From Clostridiales bacterium (GTDB lineage: Bacteria > Bacillota > Clostridia > Christensenellales > Aristaeellaceae): a DNA stretch of 64,000 nucleotides. Location of the stretch: the NCBI GenBank assembly GCA_019419995.1, contig JAHZHZ010000002.1, forward strand, positions 63,982 through 127,981, read 5' to 3'. The notes below the pieces were generated by a model. It ran no database searches. It saw only the letters and a list, made by a program, of their open reading frames with translations, and had not been told where the DNA came from. How positions within the stretch are numbered: position 1 is the first letter of the stretch; the number at the start of each line of letters is the position of its first letter. Position numbers and translations under genes: made by a program. Shown here piece after piece: positions 16,168-24,529 of this stretch.

Positions 16168-17268
16168 TCAGCTGATCCGATCTACAATGGTCAGATAATC
16201 GCTGCAATTGCGGCCTCCGGTTACAGGGTTGTTGACAATGGTGGTGCCGAAGGCCAGCTGAGCCGTGCGGCCGCCATCCATATTGTAGCATTGCTTGCAG
16301 CCCAGGACCATGGCCACTGCACCCAACTGGTCCATAGTTAGCCCTCGGGAATCGTCCGACCGGCCATCGGCAGTGATGAAGCAGTAGTGTCCGGGTTCAA
16401 AATATCCTAGTGCGCTACGAGGCTGATTGCCGTAAATTCCTTCGTAGATGGCGTCAAATTCCGGTCGGGGCATGCCGTTTTCATCCAGCATGGCCGGGCC
16501 AAAGTTCCAGATCTGATAGGCGCCGTTCTCCATCTCACGCTGGCTGTCAAATTCTTCAGGGGGAAAACACTGAAGGCTTCCATCCCAGTACAGCACGCAG
16601 ATTTCTCGTACCACTTTATCGGTATAGTATAATTCGCCGTTGCGCATACATACGCCACCCTCGCGAATACCATAGAAATCACCGTTCATAGTTAGTACGC
16701 TTTCCTCGCGGTAGGCCACCTTGCGGATGTTTTCAGTGATGTTTCGTCCATATTCATCTTTGGCAAAAGCTGTGCGGAAGCAGGATATATCCCGGATATA
16801 GAAATCGGCTACATAATAGCGAATACCATTCTCATAGTACTCAGAAATGGTTACATTCAAATTTTCGCTGACATAGGTGTTTTCCGTAATTACAGGATTG
16901 CCTTCAATGAATTTATCTGCAAATTTTTGGGAGAAATCTCCCACTACAGCGGGCTCAGGGGAAGGCGTGGGCGCTATTGCCAAGGTAGAAACTGAACCGC
17001 TTCCGGTGGCCGACGTAGGCGCGGCAGATACATCCATAGAAGCGATTGGGCTGGTGGAGGCCACCTGAACTGAGTTACGGGAAGAAGTAACTCCTAGGGA
17101 GTCTCTTCCTCTGGGAATGACGTGGTGAAACAGCGAAAAAACAATTAGAGCCAAGCCCAGAGCCAAGAGATGTAGCAAGATGATCAACCACACAGGTTTT
17201 GGCCTACGAGCAAGTTGGCTGGAGAGCCATCCATTCCCTCGCCGATTGCGTCGACGGTAAGAGTTCAA
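16168..17268 (-). CDS. Membrane-anchored phosphodiester glycosidase (NAGPA domain)
   Basis: Protein of 366 residues. A basic N-terminus is followed by one transmembrane helix (about 28-50), a Ser/Thr/Pro/Ala-rich spacer to about residue 120, and a C-terminal NAGPA/DUF2233 domain ending in the family hallmark NMDGGRTAQLAFG. Such enzymes cleave phosphodiester-linked sugars outside the cell. An ATG at 17292 is open, but it has no ribosome site; GAGGGGG (17277-17283) lies eight bases before a TTG at 17268, which is therefore preferred. A TATAAT on the minus strand at 17303-17308 would start transcription about 28 bases before this TTG. Confidence 0.82.
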   Translation of the reverse strand: MNSYRRRNRRGNGWLSSQLARRPKPVWLIILLHLLALGLALIVFSLFHHVIPRGRDSLGVTSSRNSVQVASTSPIASMDVSAAPTSATGSGSVSTLAIAPTPSPEPAVVGDFSQKFADKFIEGNPVITENTYVSENLNVTISEYYENGIRYYVADFYIRDISCFRTAFAKDEYGRNITENIRKVAYREESVLTMNGDFYGIREGGVCMRNGELYYTDKVVREICVLYWDGSLQCFPPEEFDSQREMENGAYQIWNFGPAMLDENGMPRPEFDAIYEGIYGNQPRSALGYFEPGHYCFITADGRSDDSRGLTMDQLGAVAMVLGCKQCYNMDGGRTAQLAFGTTIVNNPVTGGRNCSDYLTIVDRIS

Positions 17269-17302
17269 GGCAATATCCCCCTCACGATCCATATATAGTT
17301 CT

Positions 17303-17308
17303 ATTATA
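17303..17308 (-). promoter_or_regulatory. -10 element of the glycosidase-rbsK cluster
   Basis: Minus strand TATAAT; the -35 region is poor (ATTCCT), so only the -10 is certain. Confidence 0.45.
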
Positions 17309-17460
17309 CTCTTTTAAAGAAAAAAAGGAATAGACCATAGGATAATTTTACTTATAGGGCAATCAGATTGTGGAAATACACCACGGATTTGTGGTATGTT
17401 TTTACGGATTTGCCATGAAATTTTCATGGGGGTCGGGTTACTCTCGGAACGTTTGGCTGT

Positions 17461-17488
17461 TTGACAAAGGATATAAAACGTGTATAAT
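17461..17488 (+). promoter_or_regulatory. Promoter of DUF1385 gene
   Basis: TTGACA (17461-17466), 16 bases, TATAAT (17483-17488); consensus hexamers. Confidence 0.85.
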
Positions 17489-17539
17489 GATAGTAAATTG
17501 TTAGGTGTGTTTTTGCGCACAGAAAGGACAGTCAATTTA

Positions 17540-18469
17540 ATGGCAAAAATGACCAGCATTGGCGGCCAGGCGCTGCTTGAAGGCATCATGATGAGGGGCC
17601 CCGAGAAATCGGCGCTTGCTGTTCGCAATATTAATACAAAGGAGATTACGGTGGAGGAGAGCCCGACTAAGGGCAAGGATCGAAGCAAGTTTTGCCGCTT
17701 GCCTGTCATTCGCGGACTCTTTGGCCTGTATGATTCTCTGACTTACGGTTATAAGTGCCTGATGCGCTCGGCGGAGCTTTCGGGCATAGAGGAAGAGGAG
17801 GAACAGAAGAAGGCGGAAAAAAAGGATTCCAAATGGAATACGGTCTTTGAAAAGCTGATGATGCCTGTAGCCACGGTGCTGGCAGTAGCGCTTGCCTTGG
17901 TACTGTTTTTCTATCTGCCCATGCAGCTGTGGAAATGGGTTACCGCAGGCAGTGCAGTGGCGGAGAATTATTTTCTGCGCGCTTGCTTCGAAGGCGTGTT
18001 GCGAATTATCATATTTGTGGGTTATGTGTGGGCCACGAGTCTGATGAAGGATATTCGCCGTACGTACATGTACCATGGGGCGGAGCACAAGACCATTTTC
18101 TGCTATGAAGCGGGGCTACCTCTGACGGTGGAAAATGTGCGGCGGCAAAAGCGGCTGCATCCCCGTTGTGGCACGTCCTTTCTAATTTTGATGCTGATCG
18201 TGGGTATTGTAATTTCCATGTTTATCCGCATTGATTTTCTACCCCTTCGCATGGCAGTGAAACTGCTGACTTTCCCCCTGGTAGTGGGTGTGGGCTACGA
18301 ACTGATAAAATTTGCGGGACGAAAAAATAATTTGCTGACACGTATCATTTCTGCACCAGGTATGGCGCTGCAGAAAATTACTACTCGTGAACCGGACGAC
18401 AGCATGATTGAGTGTGCCATCGCCGCTATGGAGCGAGTTATTCCTGGGGATGACAGCGACCGCTGGTAG
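17540..18469 (+). CDS. DUF1385 family membrane protein (YqhQ-like)
   Basis: Protein of 309 residues beginning with the family signature SIGGQALLEGIMMRGPE (5-21). Three or four hydrophobic segments follow (about 112-130, 150-170, 218-240), and the conserved MYHGAEHKTIFCYE with a later HPRCGTSF gives a His/Cys-rich core. The family is common in Clostridia and often lies near prfA/prmC; here it does not. Function is unknown. ATG 17540 follows AAAGGA; an ATG 60 bases earlier overlaps the -10 of the promoter and is rejected. Confidence 0.88.
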   Translation: MAKMTSIGGQALLEGIMMRGPEKSALAVRNINTKEITVEESPTKGKDRSKFCRLPVIRGLFGLYDSLTYGYKCLMRSAELSGIEEEEEQKKAEKKDSKWNTVFEKLMMPVATVLAVALALVLFFYLPMQLWKWVTAGSAVAENYFLRACFEGVLRIIIFVGYVWATSLMKDIRRTYMYHGAEHKTIFCYEAGLPLTVENVRRQKRLHPRCGTSFLILMLIVGIVISMFIRIDFLPLRMAVKLLTFPLVVGVGYELIKFAGRKNNLLTRIISAPGMALQKITTREPDDSMIECAIAAMERVIPGDDSDRW

Positions 18470-18495
18470 TTTTAAATGTTTAGGCAGGATTTAAG

Positions 18496-18531
18496 TGCTT
18501 TCCAATCCTGATATGTAGGGGTTGGGAAGCA
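18496..18531 (+). terminator. Imperfect hairpin after DUF1385 gene
   Basis: Arms 18496-18508 and 18520-18531 pair with one mismatch; only a short T-rich tail follows, so termination is probably partial. Confidence 0.45.
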
Positions 18532-18564
18532 TTTCCAGCTTTACTGATTTGGAGGAAGCAATAC

Positions 18565-20628
18565 ATGAAAAACAGGAACGAGCACCGGGAAAAGAAGGTC
18601 CGGCCCGTCCGTGAGGATCATGCAACTTTTCTGAGGCGCCTCTTGGCCATGCTGCTATTTTCTGTGGTGGTGGCGCTGATTGTAGAAGGATTTAACCAGG
18701 GCAGTGTGCCGCGCATGCTGCAATATCTGGGTCAGCGGCCGCTGTATTTTGTCATTAATTGTTTAATTGTTCTGACTTCTCTGAGCATTTCGGAATTTTT
18801 CCGGCGCCGAAAGGCTGTGCTCTGGACGGTTTCGGCATTATGGGTCATTCTGGGCTTTGCCAATTACATGGTGCGGCATAACAGAACCCTTCCCCTGACG
18901 GGTGGAGATCTGATGCTGACTTATGAGGTAGTCAGTCTGATCACAGTATATTTTTCCTGGGTGGAAATTATTGCCATGTTCTTGGGCGCGGTTGGGCTGA
19001 TTGCAGCTATTGCGTGGATGTTTTCTGCCACGGCACGCAGGCCACGGGTGAACTATGCCTTTTCAGCAGGTGTGGTAGCCGTGATGATTTTGGTGGTGTT
19101 TGTAACCCACATGTCTGCCATCAAAGCGGGTATTTTGCCAGATGTATTTCCAGATAGGGTAAATTCTTATAGAGAATATGGGTTTACAACTTGCTTTGTC
19201 TTTACATTTGGGGAGCGGGGAATTGATAAACCTGAAACCTATTCTCCTGAGACGGTGGAGGATATCATCTATGAAATTGACGATGCACCCCAACCCACGC
19301 CTGTTCCGGCGGCCCAGCGCTTTGACCCGGAGGAAGTCAAGCGGCCCAATATCATTTTTGTACAGTTGGAATCATTCTTTGATGTAAATACCATGCTGGA
19401 TACAAAGCTGTCCAGAGATCCAACTCCGTTCTATCATCAACTGCTGGAGAACTGGCCTACGGCAGAGCTGTATGTGCCTACAGTGGGCGGCGGCACGGCC
19501 AATGTGGAATTTGAGGTTATGTCTGGGTTGAATATGGATTTCTTCGGCACAGGAGAGACGCCCTATAGCACCATCATTCATGAAACCAGTTGTGAAACCA
19601 TCGCCAATACTCTGCGTAAACACGGTTACAGTTCCACAGCACTACACAATAATACAGGTACTTTTTTCGGGCGCAATCAGGTGTATGCCAATCTCGGGTA
19701 TGATCGCTTTGACTGTCTGGAATATATGCCAGAACCTAAATACAATGAGGTAGGCTGGGCCCATGACACCATACTCACGGGAGAAATTCTGCGGGCCATG
19801 GAGACTAGTCAGGAACGAGATCTGATCTTTGCCATCACAGTGGAATCCCACGGCAAGTATAGCGATACCTATGAACCGGAATCGGGGGATGTGGGCGTAC
19901 TGGCTGCACCGGAAGAGATCTATTTAGCGCCCTTCCAGAATTATGTGAATTTGATTCCTGCGGTGGATGAGTTTATCGAGCAGTTGATTGGAGAACTGGA
20001 AAAATTCGATGAGCCTGTGGTGGCCGTCTTCTATGGGGATCATCTCCCGGGTATCGGTTTGGATGAGAACATGCTTACTACAGGGGATTTTTACGCCAGC
20101 CGCTATGTAATCTGGAACAATTATGGTGCAGAGTTTGATGCCCAGAACATGCAGGCCTATCGCCTGAGTGCGGAGCTGCTGCGCCAGCTGGGTATTTCCG
20201 ATGGCGTAATGACACGCTTTCATCAGGCCTATCCCGTAGATGAGGACGGCGAGGATTATCTGGAAAAACTGCGGATTCTGGAATATGACATGCTCTACGG
20301 TGATCAGGAGGCCTATGGAGATCAGGGTGCTCCGGAACCCACGCAGCTGCAGCTGGGCATCGAAGCGGTATGTACCACTTCAGCCACTGTGGAATATGGG
20401 CGTATGCTGGTAGAGGGAGAAAATTTTACGGAATTCAGCGTGGTGTACGCGGGTGATGAGGCACTTGAGACTCTCTACATCGACGGTGGACAGCTGGCGG
20501 TGGAGATGAGCGCATCTGATGCAAAGGAATTGGATGCGCAGATCAGCGTGGCCCAGTGTACGGCTGATGGAAAAGAACTCAGCCGAAGTAATAGTGTAGA
20601 GCTGCAGATTCTTCAGGCTTCAAAGTAA
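18565..20628 (+). CDS. LTA synthase-family sulfatase-fold enzyme
   Basis: Membrane phosphotransferase of 687 residues. Five hydrophobic helices occupy residues about 28-190; the extracellular sulfatase-fold domain begins near 255 with NIIFVQLESFFDVN, carries the threonine nucleophile region GGGTANVEFE and the metal motif YGDHLPG, and is followed by a C-terminal beta extension of about 100 residues that typical LtaS lacks. It should transfer glycerol-phosphate or a related group onto a lipid or glycan outside the membrane. GGAGG stands upstream of the ATG. A strong terminator separates it from the patatin gene. True lipoteichoic acid synthesis versus another phosphotransfer cannot be told from sequence. 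Confidence 0.88.
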   Translation: MKNRNEHREKKVRPVREDHATFLRRLLAMLLFSVVVALIVEGFNQGSVPRMLQYLGQRPLYFVINCLIVLTSLSISEFFRRRKAVLWTVSALWVILGFANYMVRHNRTLPLTGGDLMLTYEVVSLITVYFSWVEIIAMFLGAVGLIAAIAWMFSATARRPRVNYAFSAGVVAVMILVVFVTHMSAIKAGILPDVFPDRVNSYREYGFTTCFVFTFGERGIDKPETYSPETVEDIIYEIDDAPQPTPVPAAQRFDPEEVKRPNIIFVQLESFFDVNTMLDTKLSRDPTPFYHQLLENWPTAELYVPTVGGGTANVEFEVMSGLNMDFFGTGETPYSTIIHETSCETIANTLRKHGYSSTALHNNTGTFFGRNQVYANLGYDRFDCLEYMPEPKYNEVGWAHDTILTGEILRAMETSQERDLIFAITVESHGKYSDTYEPESGDVGVLAAPEEIYLAPFQNYVNLIPAVDEFIEQLIGELEKFDEPVVAVFYGDHLPGIGLDENMLTTGDFYASRYVIWNNYGAEFDAQNMQAYRLSAELLRQLGISDGVMTRFHQAYPVDEDGEDYLEKLRILEYDMLYGDQEAYGDQGAPEPTQLQLGIEAVCTTSATVEYGRMLVEGENFTEFSVVYAGDEALETLYIDGGQLAVEMSASDAKELDAQISVAQCTADGKELSRSNSVELQILQASK

Positions 20629-20635
20629 ATTGAAG

Positions 20636-20664
20636 GTCCCGGTGCTCCGGCGCCGGGACTTTTT
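20636..20664 (+). terminator. Terminator after LTA-synthase-like gene
   Basis: Ten-bp stem (20636-20645 with 20650-20659, loop TCCG) followed by TTTTT. Confidence 0.9.
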
Positions 20665-20770
20665 GAAAAAAGCGAGGCTTGTAAGTTGGAAATTCTGCGT
20701 TTTATTCCGGGCAGTGGCTTTTTCAATTGTCATTTGCCCCGAAAGAGAGGAGAAGGAGGACGTCAAAGGA

Positions 20771-22036
20771 ATGAAACGTGCACTCGTACTTTCCGGGGGT
20801 GGTTCCCGAGGTGCCTATGAGTGTGGTGCCTGGCGGGCACTGCAGGAAATGAATATTCGCCTGGACGCCGTTTATGGTACGTCCATTGGTGCCATGAATG
20901 CGGCTCTGGTAGCTCAGGGAGATTATGACGTAGCCCTTCGATTGTGGGAAAACATTCGGGTGGATCAGATCGTGTCCTTAGAAGAGGGAGAAGAGTTTTC
21001 TGTGGAACACATGGCATCCCGGAAGCGTGATCTGATTCCCTTCCTGTTGGAGAATGCCCGGAATTTTCTCATGGATATCAGTCCCATGGAGCGCCTGATG
21101 GCTGAAAACATAGATGAAGGCCGGGTGCGTGCTTCCGGTATGAATCTTGGGGTGATGATTACTCGCGTTCCCCAGTTCAGTCCTCTGGAAGCTCGCCTGA
21201 ACGATATTCCCCAGGGCCGTCTGCACGATTATCTGCTGGCTTCCGCAGCCTGTTTCCCCATCTTCCCCCTCAAATCTTTGGATGGGGAATTGACCATGGA
21301 CGGGGGCTATGTAGATAATCTGCCCATCTCCATGGCCATTTCCGATGGAGCCCAGGAGATCATAGCCATTGATATTCATCCCCAATGCGTGCATCCGGAG
21401 TACACGGGTATGCCCTTTCTTACGTTGGTGCATCCTCTGCATGAGTTGTGTGGATTTTTGGATTTCAGACCTGAGCAGTTGCGCCGTGCACGTATGATGG
21501 GATATTATGATACTATGAAAGCTTATGGACGCCTTGATGGTATCCGCTATACCTTCGTACGAGTGGATGATTTGAAGATTTCGGCCCAGGCACGGGAATA
21601 CATTCGCCGTGTGGCGGAGTTTGATGCCTGTTCCCGGGGACGGGGGGGAGACGCAGCGCTTATTCGAGCCCTGAGAGCTGAAATGCCGCTGCGCCGGCTC
21701 AGTTGGAAGGAAGGACTGCTTCGAGGGCTGGAACTGTGTGCGCAACTGATGGGTTTTCGGGAGGACGCCATCTATGATGTAGAACAGCTCACTGATCGGA
21801 TCCTTCGCTTTGTTTGTGCACAAGATATGGGGAAAGCGCCGGAAGAACGGGAGTTTTCCGCAGCCGCTCGGGCAGGAAGTAGAGCGTTGATTGCCTGTCT
21901 GTGCACTGGCCTTCGGTGGGATGACGGTTTCTTTGCCCGCTATGCAAGGCGTTTGTGGGATTATCCCATGGAGGCTGCCGCTGCCTTGTATTTGGATACC
22001 ATGAGGCGTCGGGTGCAATGTCTTCCGGCAGGATAA
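20771..22036 (+). CDS. Patatin-like phospholipase
   Basis: Lipid acyl hydrolase of 421 residues with a catalytic Ser-Asp dyad: oxyanion loop SGGGSRGAYECG (8-19), GTSIG with Ser38, and MDGGYVDNLP carrying the Asp. The N-terminal 290 residues make the patatin domain; the remaining 130 residues are helical and not recognised. The frame is open 141 bases further upstream into the previous terminator, but AGGAGG eleven bases before ATG 20771 and the start MKRALVLSGGG, normal for the family, decide the start. No signal peptide, so it should act in the cytoplasm. Confidence 0.88.
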   Translation: MKRALVLSGGGSRGAYECGAWRALQEMNIRLDAVYGTSIGAMNAALVAQGDYDVALRLWENIRVDQIVSLEEGEEFSVEHMASRKRDLIPFLLENARNFLMDISPMERLMAENIDEGRVRASGMNLGVMITRVPQFSPLEARLNDIPQGRLHDYLLASAACFPIFPLKSLDGELTMDGGYVDNLPISMAISDGAQEIIAIDIHPQCVHPEYTGMPFLTLVHPLHELCGFLDFRPEQLRRARMMGYYDTMKAYGRLDGIRYTFVRVDDLKISAQAREYIRRVAEFDACSRGRGGDAALIRALRAEMPLRRLSWKEGLLRGLELCAQLMGFREDAIYDVEQLTDRILRFVCAQDMGKAPEEREFSAAARAGSRALIACLCTGLRWDDGFFARYARRLWDYPMEAAAALYLDTMRRRVQCLPAG

Positions 22037-22118
22037 ATATCTTCGAAAATGCAAACCTTGGATAAATGTGAAAAGCTATTGAAATTTGTTTTCCCTTGGG
22101 GATTAATTATCTAATGTT

Positions 22119-22160
22119 TTAATGAGCAGGAGCACATGTGCTCCTGCTCATTAATTTTTA
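22119..22160. terminator. 36-bp perfect palindrome, bidirectional terminator
   Basis: 22119-22154 is a perfect palindrome centred on ACATGT, preceded by TTTT and followed by TTTTT; it ends the patatin transcript. Confidence 0.82.
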
Positions 22161-22431
22161 AGTTCACATGGCATTTGAACAGAAGACAACAAAAACATGT
22201 TTACGCTATTCTTCTGTAATCCTTGGGCTCATAAAACTGGGTTGTGGAAAAAATCTGTTCAACGAGATCTGCACATTTCCCCAAAGCTACCGGAATATGA
22301 AGAGAAAGGTTTTTCTTTTGGAGACCTTTTATTTGCTCTTGGGAGCAATGTGTCTAGAGCCCTCAGAGGAACCCGGAATGGATTATGCTGCCTTTGTTGG
22401 TGTATTTTACATAAAGTAAACATTCAAACTA
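22161..22431. other. Intergenic stretch, no supported gene
   Basis: Between the terminator and the citrate-operon promoter only short open frames exist, without ribosome sites or recognisable protein features. The final 120 bases are AT-rich. Confidence 0.6.
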
Positions 22432-22460
22432 TTGACACTGGTTGTATTAATGTATACAAT
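22432..22460 (+). promoter_or_regulatory. Promoter with overlapping GntR-type operator (citrate operon)
   Basis: TTGACA (22432-22437), 17 bases, TACAAT (22455-22460). Across the spacer and the -10 lies an inverted repeat TTGTAT-TAATGT-ATACAA (22442-22459), whose right part contains the TGTATACA core typical of FadR/FCD-type GntR operators. The GntR gene in this operon is the natural candidate ligand, giving autoregulation by promoter occlusion. Confidence 0.75.
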
Positions 22461-22496
22461 AATCCATAAATACTTAAATGCAAGGAGGGCGTCGTC

Positions 22497-23873
22497 ATGT
22501 TGGAGATGTCCGATAAAACCAATCTATTGGAACAAAAGAGCTATAAATATTCCCTTCAGGACGTTCCGGAGCCGAAGCTTTACCGGGACATCTACCCCTA
22601 TGATGAAATTCCCAGGGTGGCTTTCAACCATCGCCGGGTGCCCATCGGCATGCCGGAGGATATCTGGATCACGGATACCTCTTTCCGGGATGGCCAGCAG
22701 TCAGTGGAGCCGTACACAGTGGATCAGATCGTGCATTTGTATCAACTGATGTCTCGCTTGGGTGGTCCCTTTGGCATTATCCGTCAGAGCGAGTTTTTTG
22801 TTTATAGCGAAAATGACCGCAAGGCTATTGAGAAATGCCAGGAACTTGGCTGTCGCTTTCCGGAGATTACCACCTGGATTCGGGCCAGCCGGGAGGATTT
22901 CAAACTGGTTCGAGATCTGGGCATACGAGAGACGGGTATTTTGGTCTCCTGCAGTGACTATCACATCTTTAAAAAGATGAAGATGACCCGCAAGCAGGTA
23001 ATGGAATATTATCTGGCCACAGTGGCGGACGCCTTTGAGGCGGGGGTAGTGCCCCGCTGCCACCTGGAGGATATTACCCGGGCAGATTTCTACGGTTTCG
23101 TGGTGCCCTTCGTAAACGAACTGATGAAGATGTCCGCAGATGCGGGCATACCTGTGAAAATTCGAGCTTGCGATACCATGGGGTATGGGGTGCCCTACGC
23201 GGGTACGGCGTTGCCACGCAGCGTTCCGGGCATCGTCTATGGTTTGCAGCACTATTCCGATGTGCCCAGCCAGCAATTGGAGTGGCACGGTCACAACGAT
23301 TTTTACAAAGCCGTGGTCAACGCTTCCACGGCGTGGCTGTACGGGGCGTCGGCGGTTAATTGTTCCCTGCTGGGCATCGGTGAGCGGACGGGCAACATTC
23401 CGCTGGAGGCCATGGTCATGGAATACGCTTCGCTACGGGGTTCGCTGGACGGCATGGACCCTACGGTTATTACGGAAATTGCGGATTACTTCCGCTATGA
23501 GATTGGCTATGAGGCACCCGCCATGACGCCCTTTGTGGGCAAGAGCTTTAACATGACCCGTGCGGGGATTCATGCGGATGGCTTGCTGAAGGATGCGGAG
23601 GTCTACAGTATCTTTAATACCGGAAAAATCCTGGGTCGCAATCCGTCGGTGATGCTTGGGCAGAACAGCGGTCTGGCGGGCATCGCCTTTTGGATCAATG
23701 AAAACTACCACCTGCCGGCGGAGAAGGCAGTGGATAAGCGGGATCCGTTGGTAGCGGCACTGAAGGAATGGATCGATAGCGAGTATGCCGCAGGGCGGCA
23801 GACTTCTCTTTCCACGGCGGAGTTGGAAGGAAAGATTGACGAGCTTTCCAATGGACGCTTTGACGGGCAGTGA
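22497..23873 (+). CDS. Re-citrate synthase-like HMGL/isopropylmalate synthase-family enzyme
   Basis: Acyl-CoA condensing enzyme of 458 residues with the DRE-TIM metallolyase fold: ITDTSFRDGQQS (about 60-71) carries the metal/base motif, and EWHGHNDFYKAVVN the metal-binding His pair. Automatic labels would call it isopropylmalate or homocitrate synthase. Its length and its operon with aconitase and isocitrate dehydrogenase instead match Re-citrate synthases of anaerobes (as in Clostridium kluyveri), which condense acetyl-CoA and oxaloacetate to citrate. No leucine-pathway genes are nearby. AAGGAGG lies eight bases before the ATG. Stereospecificity is inferred from context only. Confidence 0.8.
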   Translation: MLEMSDKTNLLEQKSYKYSLQDVPEPKLYRDIYPYDEIPRVAFNHRRVPIGMPEDIWITDTSFRDGQQSVEPYTVDQIVHLYQLMSRLGGPFGIIRQSEFFVYSENDRKAIEKCQELGCRFPEITTWIRASREDFKLVRDLGIRETGILVSCSDYHIFKKMKMTRKQVMEYYLATVADAFEAGVVPRCHLEDITRADFYGFVVPFVNELMKMSADAGIPVKIRACDTMGYGVPYAGTALPRSVPGIVYGLQHYSDVPSQQLEWHGHNDFYKAVVNASTAWLYGASAVNCSLLGIGERTGNIPLEAMVMEYASLRGSLDGMDPTVITEIADYFRYEIGYEAPAMTPFVGKSFNMTRAGIHADGLLKDAEVYSIFNTGKILGRNPSVMLGQNSGLAGIAFWINENYHLPAEKAVDKRDPLVAALKEWIDSEYAAGRQTSLSTAELEGKIDELSNGRFDGQ

Positions 23874-23884
23874 GGAGGATGATT

Positions 23885-24526
23885 ATGGAATACAAAACCG
23901 TATCCTTGGCGGATCAGGTGTTTGACAGGCTGGAGGCGGACATCCTCAGCGGAAAATATCAGCGTGGGGAGATTATTACTGAGCTTCAGCTGTGCAATGA
24001 GCTGGGCGTGAGCCGCACTCCCGTGCGAGAGGCGCTTCGCCGTCTATTTCAGGAGCGACTGATCGAGGATAGTCCCAAGGGCACAGTGGTGCTGGGCATC
24101 TCTCGCAAGGACTTTGAAGACATGTCCGCCATTCGCCTGCGCATCGAAGGACTGGCTGTGCGGGGTTTTATGGAGAATATGAATGCGGAGAATCTCAAGG
24201 AACTCAAGGAAGCCATTGATTTTCAGGAATTTTATCTCACTCGGGGAGATGCAGACCAGCTCAAAACGCTGGACGGGCGCTTTCATGAGGTCATTTATCG
24301 GCACTGCGGCAGCACTATCTTACGGGATACCCTGCTGCCCCTGCATCGAAAGGTGCAGAAGTTTCGCCGGGCGGCTCTGACAGAGCCCACTCGGGCGGAA
24401 AAATCGGTGCATGAACATCGAGCTATCTGCAAGGCCATTGAGGCGGGTGATGTGGATCTGGCGGAACAGCTGATGAATGAACATGTGGGCAACGCCATGA
24501 GAAACATCATGGATAAGGAGATGTGA
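23885..24526 (+). CDS. GntR-family regulator with FCD ligand-binding domain
   Basis: Transcription factor of 213 residues: winged helix-turn-helix at about 6-70 (LADQVFDRLEADILSGKYQRGE, NELGVSRTPVREALRRL) and an all-helical FCD domain at about 80-205, where Asp/His residues of DGRFHEVIYRH and HEHRAICKAIEAGD would hold a metal and an organic acid effector. It sits inside the citrate operon, so citrate, isocitrate or 2-oxoglutarate are plausible effectors. AGGAGG (23873-23878) is six bases from ATG 23885; in-frame ATG 23879 abuts it and GTG 23870 precedes it. The ribosome site overlaps the stop of the preceding gene. Confidence 0.88.
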   Translation: MEYKTVSLADQVFDRLEADILSGKYQRGEIITELQLCNELGVSRTPVREALRRLFQERLIEDSPKGTVVLGISRKDFEDMSAIRLRIEGLAVRGFMENMNAENLKELKEAIDFQEFYLTRGDADQLKTLDGRFHEVIYRHCGSTILRDTLLPLHRKVQKFRRAALTEPTRAEKSVHEHRAICKAIEAGDVDLAEQLMNEHVGNAMRNIMDKEM

Positions 24527-24529
24527 AAA

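Noticed and set aside
22168..22419. 83-codon open frame before the citrate operon
   Set aside because: No ribosome site, no recognisable features, and it lies between a terminator and the real promoter.
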